From JAVBNT01 sp031551355 (GTDB lineage: Bacteria > Vulcanimicrobiota > CADAWZ01): 64,000 nucleotides of DNA. Shown here in pieces: positions 25,211 to 34,427 of the stretch (positions are counted from its first letter, which is position 1; the number at the start of each line of letters is the position of its first letter). The DNA lies in contig JAVBNT010000009.1 of the NCBI GenBank assembly GCA_031551355.1, forward strand, positions 62,001 through 126,000. Direction: 5' to 3'. The translations under genes were made by a program, and so were the position numbers. The notes below the pieces were generated by a model, which saw only the letters and a list, made by a program, of their open reading frames with translations, made no database searches and had not been told where the DNA came from.

Positions 25211-25813
25211 TTAGAAGTTTACAATTCCCTTTCCTTGTCTGATTATTTCCGGAGTATCGGTTGTAAGATCGACTATTGTTGATGGCTCTGATATGAGCAT
25301 GCCGCCATCGACAACCACGTCGAGACTTTTGCCGAATTTCTCGTGTATTTCAAACGGATCACTCAGTATTTCATCTTTATGTACCGAGGCACTCGTACTT
25401 ATTATCGGATTGCCGAGTTCCTGTATGATGGTTGTACATATATTGTTGTCGGCAATTCTTATTCCTACGGTTCTTCTTTTCGTAAGCATTATTTTGGGAA
25501 CTACTTTTGTCGCTTCAAGAATAAACGTATATGGGCCCGGGGTGAGCTGTTTTATTATTCTGTAGGCCGTGTTCGAAAGATGAGCGTATACTGAGATCTC
25601 TTTGATATCGCTGCAAATGAAGCTCAGTTGTTTATATGTCGGCATTTTTTTTATTTGGTATATTTTTTCAATCGAAGATTTATTGAGTAAATCACACCCC
25701 ATACCATAAATGGTATCCGTCGGATATGCGATTATTCCCCCTTTTTTGAGAATGGACACAACCTGTTTTATATCTTTCATTAAAGGTCTGTCCGAGTCTA
25801 TCTGCAGTATCAT
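25211..25813 (-). CDS. Threonylcarbamoyl-AMP synthase (TsaC/YrdC/YciO family)
   Basis: This 200-residue protein makes the threonylcarbamoyl-AMP used for the t6A base of tRNAs. It has the YrdC fold motifs GGIIAYPTDTIYGMGCD, KKMPTYKQLSFIC, LTPGPYTFILEA, VGIRIADN and PIISTSASV. It has no C-terminal Sua5 domain. It could be the YciO relative rather than TsaC, which is why I give no gene name. GAGG lies five bases before the ATG at 25813; an in-frame start five codons further up lacks a site. It is convergent with the Gln-rich gene. Confidence 0.85.
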   Translation of the reverse strand: MILQIDSDRPLMKDIKQVVSILKKGGIIAYPTDTIYGMGCDLLNKSSIEKIYQIKKMPTYKQLSFICSDIKEISVYAHLSNTAYRIIKQLTPGPYTFILEATKVVPKIMLTKRRTVGIRIADNNICTTIIQELGNPIISTSASVHKDEILSDPFEIHEKFGKSLDVVVDGGMLISEPSTIVDLTTDTPEIIRQGKGIVNF

Positions 25814-26035
25814 TTTTACCTCTGTCAATAGTTGCTGATTGATGTTTTGCCGGGCGGATATTTTATAATATGCTATCCCGTTGCTGAGGCAAAATAGTTC
25901 TATTTTTTTATAAATTAACCTTCTCGCACCTATTATTTACATTTTTTTAACAATATTTTATCAATATTTATGAGCTTTTTATACTATAATTATAAATGTT
26001 TATTGCTTTTTTATTTTATTAATGGAAGCGTGCTG

Positions 26036-26218
26036 AATTGGGGACCTCTAAAAACTCGTTTTTTGGTATGGATTCCCGCATAGGCGGGAATCCATACCTT
26101 AGAAAAGCCCCCTTTTATAGGGATTATAATAAAATAAAATAGTAGATCTCCGCAGGAGTTTATCCCCGTGAAAACGGGGACCTGGATGAGAAAGAGGTTT
26201 TTTTAGAGGTTCCCAATT
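26036..26218. mobile_element. MITE-like element with 19-bp terminal inverted repeats
   Basis: The left end AATTGGGGACCTCTAAAAA (26036-26054) and right end TTTTTAGAGGTTCCCAATT (26200-26218) match with one mismatch. Inside are a family 1 palindrome with long arms (26065-26098, GGTATGGATTCCCGC/GCGGGAATCCATACC) and a family 2 hairpin (26145-26189). There is no transposase gene. A related, right-truncated copy is at 36635-36790. I see no clear target-site duplication. The right end supplies AGAGGT and the first bases of the TTG start codon of the next gene. The rest of 25814-26035 is AT-rich, with no gene. Confidence 0.7.
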
Positions 26219-26987
26219 GAAAAAAAATTCTTTTAAGTATCTTATTATACTTATACTACTGCTTATGCCTGCTGCTGTTTATGCAAAGTGCAGTTTTTGT
26301 TTTTCATCTGAAGAGAGCGGTTATAGTTATGGCGGCAGATCTTGCTGTGAATCTTGTTATTACAAGAAAACCGGACATAAATCAATGGTTTGCCTTGACT
26401 GCGGAGCAAGGGTTTTTTCATTGGATTCTAAAAAAAATGCCGGTTACCCGCAATGTGCTTCGTGCGCTGCGGAAGGTATTTCCGATAAACAGTCGCTTGA
26501 CGAAGTTTCCAGACAGGCCAAGCTTTATCTGAAGAATGAATGTGCGGTAGATTTGATTTTTGATGAGAGCGACTTATTTTTCTCCTATCCCGGTTCGGGA
26601 AACGTTGTCTTCGGCCGCTGTAAAACGGAGAAAAAATTCAGAGGCGGAGTATGTATCGGCAGTAAAAGTACGGTGTATGTAATCAAGGGGATGTCAAGAA
26701 GCCGCTTGTTTTTTGTTTTATGTCATGAGTACGCACACGTTTGGCATAACAGTGTTAATGTGAATTCGAAGAGCGTTATTTCCGGCGCAGACTCTTTTAA
26801 AGAAGCTTTTGCATCCTGGGCGGCCTATAAATGTTTATGCGCAGCCGGATATGGTTTCAGGACCGGGTTGTATATTCAGAGGGATATTTATTCCTCAGGC
26901 TTGAATAAAATGCTTGAACTGGAAAAGAAGCTGGGCAGTGAAGAGGCTCTTATCGAGTATGTTAAATCCAATACCGTTTTTATATAG
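26217..26987 (+). CDS. Secreted DA1-like metallopeptidase with LIM-like zinc ribbon
   Basis: This 256-residue protein has a signal peptide (residues 8-22, then YAKCSF). Next is a Cys-rich region (about 24-82) with CSFC, CCESC, CLDCG and CASC, spaced like a LIM domain. The C-terminal half carries CHEYAHVWHN (His170, Glu171, His174), a HExxH zinc site, and FKEAFASWAAYK, whose Glu may be the third ligand. A LIM domain followed by an HExxH peptidase is the DA1 layout, known from plants (ubiquitin-activated peptidases) and present in some bacteria. The start is TTG at 26217 at the very end of a MITE-like element. It lies upstream of a DUF885 peptidase gene. Confidence 0.7.
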   Translation: MKKNSFKYLIILILLLMPAAVYAKCSFCFSSEESGYSYGGRSCCESCYYKKTGHKSMVCLDCGARVFSLDSKKNAGYPQCASCAAEGISDKQSLDEVSRQAKLYLKNECAVDLIFDESDLFFSYPGSGNVVFGRCKTEKKFRGGVCIGSKSTVYVIKGMSRSRLFFVLCHEYAHVWHNSVNVNSKSVISGADSFKEAFASWAAYKCLCAAGYGFRTGLYIQRDIYSSGLNKMLELEKKLGSEEALIEYVKSNTVFI

Positions 26988-27056
26988 GTATTTAACCGTG
27001 GCGGAACATTTGTTGGTAATTGCCGTTCCGGAGGTATTGAAGTCTTGGGAGGAAAT

Positions 27057-28679
27057 GTGAATAAAAGTATTGATTTAATTGTTGATGAATTTAATAAAAA
27101 ATATTTTAAACTCAGTCCGGTTACCGCCAGTTCGCTGGGACTTGCTGAATTTGACGGACTTATGCCTGATGAAAGTCCTGAAGGGGTGGAAGAGCTTAAA
27201 TTTCTTTTTGAGGATACTAAGAGAGAGCTTTTGAACATTGCACCTGACAGTCTTTCATTTGATGATAAAATTGATTTGGAAGCATTTGCTTCCTTTTTGA
27301 ACTCGGAAATATTTTCACTTGCGGAACTGCCTTATTTGAAAAGCCGTCCGGAATCTCCGGCAACTGTTTCATCGGCACTTTACTTTATTTTTTCGCGTGA
27401 AGAAACTCCTCTGGAAGAACGCTTTCGTTCTATGGAGCAAAGGCTTTTGAGGGTTCCGTCATATCTGAAATCATCGCAGAAATTAATCGAGTCTCCGGTA
27501 GATATCTGGGTTGCAGACGCTATTGTTGCCGCCGGCTCTTTTTTGCCGTTTATATCTTTGATTAAGGAATCCGCTGCTGCCAATAATTTACTGACTCCAT
27601 CTTTCAACAGAAGCTGTGAATTGGCGCTTAACGCGATGGATGATTACCGTAAATGGCTGCAAAATGAAGTTATGCCTGCAGCGAAAACGGATTTTTGTAT
27701 CGGAAAAGACAAATTTGAGCATATTTTACGGTCTAAAAAAATTCCTTATAATTCCGACGAGTTGGTAAAGTTGGGATTATTTTATCTTGAGGATGCAAGA
27801 AAAAGAGCTTCGGAAGTGGCTGCTAAAATAAGAACCGGGGCTTCATTTGAAGAAATAAAGGAAGAAACGAGAAACAATTACCCTGCGGACATTGATAAGA
27901 TTTTGGATTTTTGCCGTAAAGCCAACGAAAAGGCCAGAAATTATGTTATTGATTCAAAGTTTGCCGATATTCCTGACGGAGATATTCTTGAGGTAAAGGA
28001 AACTCCTGAGATGCTCAGGCATTTTATTCCTCTGGCCGCGTATATGCGGCCGCTGCCTTTCTCCAAACGGCAGAAAGGCACATATGTTGTTACGCGCCCG
28101 TCTACCGGGGAGGCTTTTAAAGATTTTAACTATACGGCATTGTTTAATAAATCTTTACATGAAGGATACCCCGGGCATCATCTGCATTTTGTTTGCGCAA
28201 ACCGTCATCCGTCCAAAGCAAGGCTTTTCACCGGCAGTCCCGAAGCAATAGAAGGGTGGGCCCATTATTGCGAAGATTATGCGGCTGTGAACGGTTTCCC
28301 TGAGGATCTGTTTTTGCATTTTACAATGAATCTTGAACTTATCTGGAAGGCGTGCCGTATTATAATTGACGTAAAACTTGCCTGCGGCGAGATGACTGTA
28401 CATGAGGGTGTTGAGATGCTGATGAGAGAGGCTTCTTTCACCCGTCCGATTGCTTCTTCGGAAGTGAACAGATATACTTACACACCGACATATCAGCTTA
28501 GTTACCTGACCGGGAAACATATTATAATGGAACTAAAGAAGGAGCTTTACGCTTCTTACAAGGAATCTTTCACTGACAGGGATTTCCACAATTTATTTTT
28601 GTCTTCGGGTATGATTCCACTTTATCTTTTTGCGGATTCGGCGAGATACCATTTCAGCAGAGGCAAAGTGCCCGTATGA
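27057..28679 (+). CDS. DUF885 family zinc-peptidase-like protein
   Basis: This 540-residue protein is a DUF885 member (a largely helical family related to M32-type carboxypeptidases). It carries HEGYPGHHLH (His368, His372-373) and EGWAHYCED, the paired metal-binding motifs, plus GTYVVTRP and the C-terminal FTRPIASSEVNRYTYTP segment with PTYQLSYLTGK. The substrate is unknown. No signal peptide is present, unlike many members. The start is uncertain: GTG at 27057 has GGGAGG close by; TTG at 27045, in the same frame, has GGAGG ten bases upstream. The stop overlaps the ATG of the next gene (ATGA), so the pair is coupled. Confidence 0.8.
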   Translation: MNKSIDLIVDEFNKKYFKLSPVTASSLGLAEFDGLMPDESPEGVEELKFLFEDTKRELLNIAPDSLSFDDKIDLEAFASFLNSEIFSLAELPYLKSRPESPATVSSALYFIFSREETPLEERFRSMEQRLLRVPSYLKSSQKLIESPVDIWVADAIVAAGSFLPFISLIKESAAANNLLTPSFNRSCELALNAMDDYRKWLQNEVMPAAKTDFCIGKDKFEHILRSKKIPYNSDELVKLGLFYLEDARKRASEVAAKIRTGASFEEIKEETRNNYPADIDKILDFCRKANEKARNYVIDSKFADIPDGDILEVKETPEMLRHFIPLAAYMRPLPFSKRQKGTYVVTRPSTGEAFKDFNYTALFNKSLHEGYPGHHLHFVCANRHPSKARLFTGSPEAIEGWAHYCEDYAAVNGFPEDLFLHFTMNLELIWKACRIIIDVKLACGEMTVHEGVEMLMREASFTRPIASSEVNRYTYTPTYQLSYLTGKHIIMELKKELYASYKESFTDRDFHNLFLSSGMIPLYLFADSARYHFSRGKVPV

Positions 28680-29491
28680 TTTGCAGAGCTCTGATATTTG
28701 TTTTTATGTTTGTTTTTGCCGCCGCTTCTTTTGCCTTTGCACATTGCAAAAGTCCGGTTGACGGCAAGCCTTTGCTTCTGGATGCTTTGTATGCCCCGGC
28801 ATCAGGTGTTAAGATTGACGGCAATCTTGACGAGTGGCATGGAGTCCCTTTTGCAAAAATTGACTCCGAAAAGCAGATAAGTTTCAAAGATGGGGATTTT
28901 GTCTGGCAAGGGAGTGCCGACTGCAGCGGAGAGATTGCCTTTCTGTGGGATGAAAAATATTTGTATTTTGCGGTCAGAGTCAATGACAATGTTGCCGCCG
29001 CTCCCAGAGAACCGTCGCTGCTTTGGGAAAGCGACAGTGTGGAAATAGTTTTAGACAATTATAATTTAATTTCAGGATTTGAACTGTTTCCGGAATCGTC
29101 TCTGTGTATGCGCGGAATTTCCGGCGGAGTTCATTACCAGTTTGGCGTTAGTCCGTTTTTGACTAAGAAGAATTTTCCGTTTTTATTTAACTGGTGCAAT
29201 CCGGACCCTTTGAGAAAAATGTCTTTATGTGATGATTATATCAAAGTTGCATCATATATTTCCGAACCTTACCGGGGATACGTTATTGAGGGGGCAATAA
29301 GGCTTTCCAAGTGTCCTTATCTTGACGTATCGCGAAACCGTACAATTGGTTTCAACTGGGCAATCAATGACTGTGACGGGGGTAATAAAAGAAATTTGCA
29401 GATGACATGGTCGGGCCATGAATCTCATGGTAATGCCGGATATGCCGGTGATTTAAGATTTTCAGAAAAACAGGCTTCAGGCCGTAAGTAA
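28676..29491 (+). CDS. Secreted CBM9/DOMON-like protein
   Basis: This 271-residue protein has a signal peptide (residues 5-22, ending FAFAHCKS). The rest reads as one carbohydrate-binding CBM9/DOMON-like beta-sandwich. Landmarks are IDGNLDEWHGV at the start, LWDEKYLYFAVRVND, LLWESDSVEIVLDN in the middle, and IGFNWAINDCDGGNKR at the end, with the final WSG. The ligand is unknown. The ATG overlaps the DUF885 stop codon, so the secreted binder and peptidase are probably made together. A pseudokinase gene follows 14 bases later. Confidence 0.75.
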   Translation: MICRALIFVFMFVFAAASFAFAHCKSPVDGKPLLLDALYAPASGVKIDGNLDEWHGVPFAKIDSEKQISFKDGDFVWQGSADCSGEIAFLWDEKYLYFAVRVNDNVAAAPREPSLLWESDSVEIVLDNYNLISGFELFPESSLCMRGISGGVHYQFGVSPFLTKKNFPFLFNWCNPDPLRKMSLCDDYIKVASYISEPYRGYVIEGAIRLSKCPYLDVSRNRTIGFNWAINDCDGGNKRNLQMTWSGHESHGNAGYAGDLRFSEKQASGRK

Positions 29492-29505
29492 AGGAGGGTA
29501 AAAAT

Positions 29506-30414
29506 ATGGGTTCTCTTGTTGAGGGCAATCTCCTTAGAGGGCGTTATGAAATTGTAAAAATATTGTCCGAGGATATGGGGCAGACGATTTATCTGGCTAA
29601 AGACAGGCTTACGGTTAATTCTTCGATGTATGTCAGAGAGCTTGATCTCAAGCTGAAAAGCGGAAAAGCTTTGACTCTTGAGGGGGTCAATAATATGATT
29701 TCCATATTGTCGGTAATAGCTTACAGGGGTATTCCTAAATTTATCGATTTCTTTTCCGGCGTTGATACGTATTACATTATTGAAGAGTTCATAGAGGGTT
29801 CACACCTTGAAGAGCTTTTACAGGCGAGGGAGTCGTCTTTTACTTTCGAAGAAGCTTATTACTGGATGTATGATCTTTGTGATACGCTTCACTATTTGCA
29901 TGGCCTTGAAAAGCCGGTCATTGTCAGAAATATAAATCCCAATGCCTTGAAAATAACTCTTCATGGTGATATAAAGCTTGTAGATTTCAGCATGGCCAGA
30001 TATTATACCGAGAATAAGGAAATAGATACCCTGTTCGTGTGGAATCCCGGTTATACTTCACCGGAACAATTCGGCAACCAGAAATCTGACGTCAGATCTG
30101 ATATTTACGGTTTTGGCGCTACTTTTTACCGCATATTTACTATGCAGGAAGTCGGTTCGTTCAATTTCAATTTTCCGCCGGTCAGTAAGTATAACAATAC
30201 TTTTACTCCGGAGCAGGACGCATTTATCGCCAAAGCCCTGGCAAAAGATCCTTTGGAACGCTTTCAGTCGGCACTGGCGATGAAAAATGCTCTCAGAGCA
30301 CTCGATCCCTTTAAAGATAAGCAGCAGGAGGTTGCAGCCGAAGGAAAAGAGTTGAAAAAGAAGGGAATCGCAAAATTTGTCCAGTCTGTTTTTGGCAAAA
30401 AGAATAAAAAATAG
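29506..30414 (+). CDS. Hanks-type serine/threonine kinase fold, probable pseudokinase
   Basis: This 302-residue protein has the kinase fold, but the key residues have changed. The glycine loop is GRYEIVKILSEDMGQTIY, with no GxGxxG. The ATP Lys of VAIK is Arg in MYVREL. The catalytic HRDxKxxN loop reads VRNINPNAL, so Asp has become Asn. The DFG Asp is kept (VDFSMARYY), and the GYTSPEQF activation-segment end is intact. It is therefore probably a scaffold or regulator rather than a kinase. There is no transmembrane segment or PASTA domain; the tail is a Lys-rich helix. GGAGGG precedes the ATG. It follows the CBM9-like gene. Confidence 0.85.
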   Translation: MGSLVEGNLLRGRYEIVKILSEDMGQTIYLAKDRLTVNSSMYVRELDLKLKSGKALTLEGVNNMISILSVIAYRGIPKFIDFFSGVDTYYIIEEFIEGSHLEELLQARESSFTFEEAYYWMYDLCDTLHYLHGLEKPVIVRNINPNALKITLHGDIKLVDFSMARYYTENKEIDTLFVWNPGYTSPEQFGNQKSDVRSDIYGFGATFYRIFTMQEVGSFNFNFPPVSKYNNTFTPEQDAFIAKALAKDPLERFQSALAMKNALRALDPFKDKQQEVAAEGKELKKKGIAKFVQSVFGKKNKK

Positions 30415-30426
30415 TTTTTGATACCG

Positions 30427-31206
30427 ATGATGAAACTTATAGGATTATTATCTGATTTTTCTCTTTCGGATCCGTTTGTGGGTATAATGAAAGCCGTTAT
30501 CCATAGCCTTGCCGCAAATGTATCGATCGTTGATATAACACATTCTGTTCCGAGGCATAATATAGATTATGCCTCTTTTATAATATATCGCAGCTCACTT
30601 TTTTTCCCTGAGGGTTCGGTATTGATTGCCGTTGTAGATCCGGGAGTGGGTTCGGATAGAAATATGATTGCCGTTAATGCTGACGGTAAGTTCTTTTTGG
30701 CTCCGGACAACGGCCTTTTAAGTCAGGTATGTTGTTTCTGTAAGAATGTAAAAGCTGTCTCTTTAACGAATAGAAGCTTGTTTATGAACAAAGTATCCGC
30801 CACTTTTCATGGACGGGATATTTTTGCGCCTGTTGCCGCCCATCTTGTAAACGGCTTTGAGTTTGAAAAGCTTGGAGAGAAAGCCGAGCCCTTGATTGTG
30901 CCTTTAAAACAGGTAATACAGGGAGCGGGATTTTTACAGGGAAGCGTTCTTTTTTCCGACAGCTTCGGAAATCTGACGACAAATATTCCGGCATCCTTAT
31001 TGAAAAACAGGAATATAAAATTCATCAAAGCCGGTAATTTTATTATCGACTCCGTATCTTCTTCATATTATGACGGCAGGAACAATGTAATCTCTGCCGT
31101 CATAAACAGTTTTGACTATCTGGAACTTGCCGCTTATATGGGCAGTGCGGCGGATATATTGAAAAAATTTGCTCAACTTGATATAGTAGTAGAGTTTAAT
31201 TTATAA
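30427..31206 (+). CDS. SAM hydroxide adenosyltransferase family (DUF62) protein
   Basis: This protein hydrolyses S-adenosylmethionine to adenosine and methionine, as shown for the family. It opens with LIGLLSDFSLSDPFVGIMKAV, then DITHSVPRHNI, IAVVDPGVGSDRN and FLAPDNGLLSQV, all diagnostic motifs, and FHGRDIFAPVAAHL. The length (about 260) is normal. The second ATG at 30430 gives the usual MKLIGLLSDF start; the first is at 30427. No ribosome site is obvious. It lies 12 bases after the pseudokinase gene. Confidence 0.9.
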   Translation: MMKLIGLLSDFSLSDPFVGIMKAVIHSLAANVSIVDITHSVPRHNIDYASFIIYRSSLFFPEGSVLIAVVDPGVGSDRNMIAVNADGKFFLAPDNGLLSQVCCFCKNVKAVSLTNRSLFMNKVSATFHGRDIFAPVAAHLVNGFEFEKLGEKAEPLIVPLKQVIQGAGFLQGSVLFSDSFGNLTTNIPASLLKNRNIKFIKAGNFIIDSVSSSYYDGRNNVISAVINSFDYLELAAYMGSAADILKKFAQLDIVVEFNL

Positions 31207-31222
31207 CGAGAGGTGGTTTTAA

Positions 31223-32761
31223 ATGACAGATTGCCCCCAGCAGATCCCTGAAGGAATGGAACTGATCTCCGTTCCCGGATATGAAAATCAAAAGGTTACT
31301 CCATATTTTGACGCGTTGGAACGTTACGTTGACGACGGAACGATTCCATTTCATGTTCCCGGACACCAGCAGGGAAGAGGAACTCCGGAAGCTTTCAAAA
31401 CGTTTATCAAAGAAAAGGGCCTTGCTGCCGATATAACTCAGGTTCTGGGACTGGATGATATACATCAGCCGCTTGATGTTTGTAAACGCGCTCAGGAACT
31501 TGCCGCCAAAGCCTACTGCTCTGATTTTACATATTTTCTAATTAACGGATCTTCTTCCGGCAACCATGCTATGCTGCTGTCGACATGCTGCCCCGGCGAC
31601 AAAGTCATTATGCCCAGAAACTGCCATAAGTCGGTCATGGGCGCTGCTATTTTAAGCGGAATAGAGCCTGTTTATGTTGAACCTGAGTACGATATGGAAA
31701 TGCATGTTGATCATGCCGTAACTCCTGAAACGATAGAAAAGGCAATTATTGAAAATCCTTCAGCAGTTGCCGTTATGATTGTCAGCCCGACTTATTATGG
31801 TGCGACGGCCGATACGAAAAGGATTGCCGAGATAGTTCATAAGTATAACAAAATACTGCTTGTTGACGAGGCCTGGGGAGCTCATTTAAGGTTTCATGAC
31901 GGTTTGCCTTTGTCGGCGATGCAGGCCGGCGCGGATATTGCCATCAACAGTACGCATAAAGTTCTGTCCGGTATGTCTCAGGCGGCCATGCTGCATGTGA
32001 AAACGGATAGGATAGATCCGGGAAGAGTACACACTGCGCTGCGGCTGTTTCTTTCAACCAGTCCCAGCTGTCTGCTTGTCGCTTCTCTTGACGTTGCCAG
32101 AATGCAGATGGCGACTGAAGGTAAAAAGCTTCTGAGTAAAACGATTAAGCTTGCGGATTACCTCAGGGACAATATAAGTCTGATTCCCGGGATGCGCTGT
32201 TACGGCAGGGAGCTGATTGGCCGTCCGGGTGTGTTCGATTTCGATGCCACCAAGCTTGTTTTTTCGGCAAGGGACATGGGTTATACCGGATACGATATGG
32301 AAAAAATCCTCAGGTATGACTTCAATATACAGATAGAACTCTCCGATATTTTTAATAATGTTGCTCTGATAACAATAGGCCATGACGAAGCCATTGCCGA
32401 TTCACTTATTGATGCTTTTAAGAAAATAGCCTCCTCAAGGAGGTATCCTACAAGTCTTGACGTGCTTTCGGTTTATGAGTCGAAACAGAGTAAACGCTTT
32501 GAGCTGCCGGACTGGCCGGAAACGGCCACCACTCCGAGGGAAGCATTTTTTGCACCTCAGGAAACGGTGATGTTTGAGGATTCCGGGAATCGTGTCTGCG
32601 GTGAGATTGTTACTCCCTATCCTCCGGGAATTCCGATTTTAAGACCCGGAGACCTTATTTCCGAAGAAATAATAGAGTATATAAAAATAGAGCTTGCCGG
32701 CGGAGCCCATATTCAGGGGCCGGTGGATCATACGATGAGGACGATTAGAGTTCTCCGCTAA
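31223..32761 (+). CDS. Orn/Lys/Arg decarboxylase (PLP-dependent, fold type I)
   Basis: This 512-residue enzyme belongs to the large-type basic amino acid decarboxylases. It has FHVPGHQQGRG near the N-terminus, LINGSSSGNHAMLL for phosphate binding of the cofactor, IMPRNCHKSVMGA, LLVDEAWGAHLRF with the PLP-ring Asp, and STHKVLSGMSQ with the Schiff-base Lys. The C-terminal domain with ITPYPPGIPILRPGE-like (VTPYPPGIPILRPGD) is intact. Substrate, Arg, Lys or Orn, cannot be told from sequence alone; single-domain forms of this type are commonly SpeA-like (Arg to agmatine). It lacks the N-terminal receiver domain of E. coli forms. GAGGTGG precedes the ATG. Confidence 0.9.
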   Translation: MTDCPQQIPEGMELISVPGYENQKVTPYFDALERYVDDGTIPFHVPGHQQGRGTPEAFKTFIKEKGLAADITQVLGLDDIHQPLDVCKRAQELAAKAYCSDFTYFLINGSSSGNHAMLLSTCCPGDKVIMPRNCHKSVMGAAILSGIEPVYVEPEYDMEMHVDHAVTPETIEKAIIENPSAVAVMIVSPTYYGATADTKRIAEIVHKYNKILLVDEAWGAHLRFHDGLPLSAMQAGADIAINSTHKVLSGMSQAAMLHVKTDRIDPGRVHTALRLFLSTSPSCLLVASLDVARMQMATEGKKLLSKTIKLADYLRDNISLIPGMRCYGRELIGRPGVFDFDATKLVFSARDMGYTGYDMEKILRYDFNIQIELSDIFNNVALITIGHDEAIADSLIDAFKKIASSRRYPTSLDVLSVYESKQSKRFELPDWPETATTPREAFFAPQETVMFEDSGNRVCGEIVTPYPPGIPILRPGDLISEEIIEYIKIELAGGAHIQGPVDHTMRTIRVLR

Positions 32762-32847
32762 ATGGGTTTGTAAAATTATTTTTAACGGTATTTTATCGCT
32801 TAATGTAAACCGTATTTTGCCGATTATTATGAAAGTGCTTTGCTGTT

Positions 32848-34389
32848 ATGACTGATGATAAAATTGATAAAGTAATGGAAGATTTGGCCCTATTGCTCTC
32901 TGTGCTGCCTATTTATATAAAAGAGTCGCTTGAAAAATCGGGGATGATTTCCGATTTGGTGGAAGTTGTAATGGATCTCGGCCGTAAACCGGAAGCGAGG
33001 TTTGCCTCGGAAATACAACAACTTAGTGATAATGTTGTATTGAGAGAAGATCTTGACTATGTTATCTCCAGGATCGGCTGTTTTGGCAAGGATAACAGAG
33101 CGGGAATAGAGCGGACTTTGCACCGTATTTCGGCGATAAGGAACAGGGCCGGCGAGATTGTCGGGCTTACCTGCCGAATTGGCCGTGCTGTTTACGGAAC
33201 GGTAGATGTCGTTGCCGATCTGCTGGCGGACGGAAGGAGTATACTTTTGATGGGGCCTCCCGGAGTCGGCAAAACAACGATGCTCAGAGAGATGGCGCGC
33301 ATTCTCAGCGACCATCATAAAAAGCGCGTGGTTATCGTTGATACCAGCAATGAAATAGCCGGTGACGGCGATATTCCGCACGAAGGAATCGGGACTGCCA
33401 GGAGAATGCAGGTCGGACAGCCGGATTTGCAGCATGCCGTGATGATTGAAGCCGTTGAAAACCATATGCCCCAGGTTATTGTCGTTGATGAGATCGGGGT
33501 TCTTGAAGAAGCATATGCCGCCAGAACTATTGCCGAGAGGGGAGTTCAGCTTGTGGCTACGGCTCATGGCAATACTTTGGAAAATTTGATGCAGAACCCG
33601 ACTCTTTCAGAGCTAATCGGCGGAATTCAGGCCGTTACCCTGTCTGATGAAGAGGCTAAGAGGAGAAGGACGCAAAAGACGATTCTCGAGAGAAAGGCTC
33701 CGCCGACATTTGAGCTTCTGATCGAAATAAGAGACCGCTCAAGTTTTGTTATCCATGAAAGTCTGATGGCATCGGTTGATGCTATGCTTAAGGGTGCTGA
33801 GCCTGAGGTTCAGCAGCGCATAAGAGGCAAGGACGGAAGTGTGGAAGTTAATATTATCAATGCGGAACCGGAACAGCCGAAACACAGTTCACCGTATGTA
33901 ATACATCCTTCCGCACTTAAGAGTATGGAAAATGTGCGTATTTTTCCTTATGGCGTCAGCCGTAACAGACTGGAAAAGGCGATTTACAATCAAAATGCTT
34001 CGGCATTTGTTGTGCGTAATGTTGATGAAGCGGATATTATCCTGACTTTAAAGAATCATGAGAAAAAAGAATCGAAAAAATTCAGGGAAGCCGAGTATCT
34101 CGGCGTTCCTGTTGTGGTTATAAGGGCTAATACGGTCGCTCAGCTAGAGGCTTTTATCAGGGAGTATTTAGGGACCGGCAATCCGAGAGAGGAAGAAGAG
34201 GCTATTGAAGAGACGCTGCAGGCTATCGAAAAAGTTAAGCAGTCCAGAAAGGAATATGGACTGAAAGCTCGTATATCGAGTATAAGAAGGTTGCAGCATG
34301 AACTTATCGGGCGTAATGATCTTTTTTCGCACAGTAAGGGACGCGAACCCAATCGCAGGGTTTATATTTATTATAACGGCAATATCTGA
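32848..34389 (+). CDS. AAA ATPase with R3H domain (Ycf45/SpoIIIAA-like)
   Basis: This 513-residue protein has an N-terminal helical region, then an ATPase resembling SpoIIIAA and Ycf45. Walker A is MGPPGVGKTTMLREMAR (about 135-150), then VVIVDTSNEIAGDGDIPH, and Walker B is PQVIVVDEIG. ARTIAERGVQLVATAHGNTLENL follows. The C-terminus has an R3H nucleic-acid-binding motif (RRLQHELIGRNDLFSHS, about 475-495, with the Arg-x3-His pair). The family occurs in Firmicutes, Cyanobacteria, plastids and others; the client is not settled. It starts a rightward run with tmk and holB. No strong ribosome site is seen. Confidence 0.85.
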   Translation: MTDDKIDKVMEDLALLLSVLPIYIKESLEKSGMISDLVEVVMDLGRKPEARFASEIQQLSDNVVLREDLDYVISRIGCFGKDNRAGIERTLHRISAIRNRAGEIVGLTCRIGRAVYGTVDVVADLLADGRSILLMGPPGVGKTTMLREMARILSDHHKKRVVIVDTSNEIAGDGDIPHEGIGTARRMQVGQPDLQHAVMIEAVENHMPQVIVVDEIGVLEEAYAARTIAERGVQLVATAHGNTLENLMQNPTLSELIGGIQAVTLSDEEAKRRRTQKTILERKAPPTFELLIEIRDRSSFVIHESLMASVDAMLKGAEPEVQQRIRGKDGSVEVNIINAEPEQPKHSSPYVIHPSALKSMENVRIFPYGVSRNRLEKAIYNQNASAFVVRNVDEADIILTLKNHEKKESKKFREAEYLGVPVVVIRANTVAQLEAFIREYLGTGNPREEEEAIEETLQAIEKVKQSRKEYGLKARISSIRRLQHELIGRNDLFSHSKGREPNRRVYIYYNGNI

Positions 34390-34427
34390 CAGATAGTTCC
34401 TTTTCTGGAAAAAATGGGAGGGTTTTT

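Noticed and set aside
29506..30414. Active serine/threonine kinase
   Set aside because: Catalytic Asp, ATP-binding Lys and the glycine loop are all altered.
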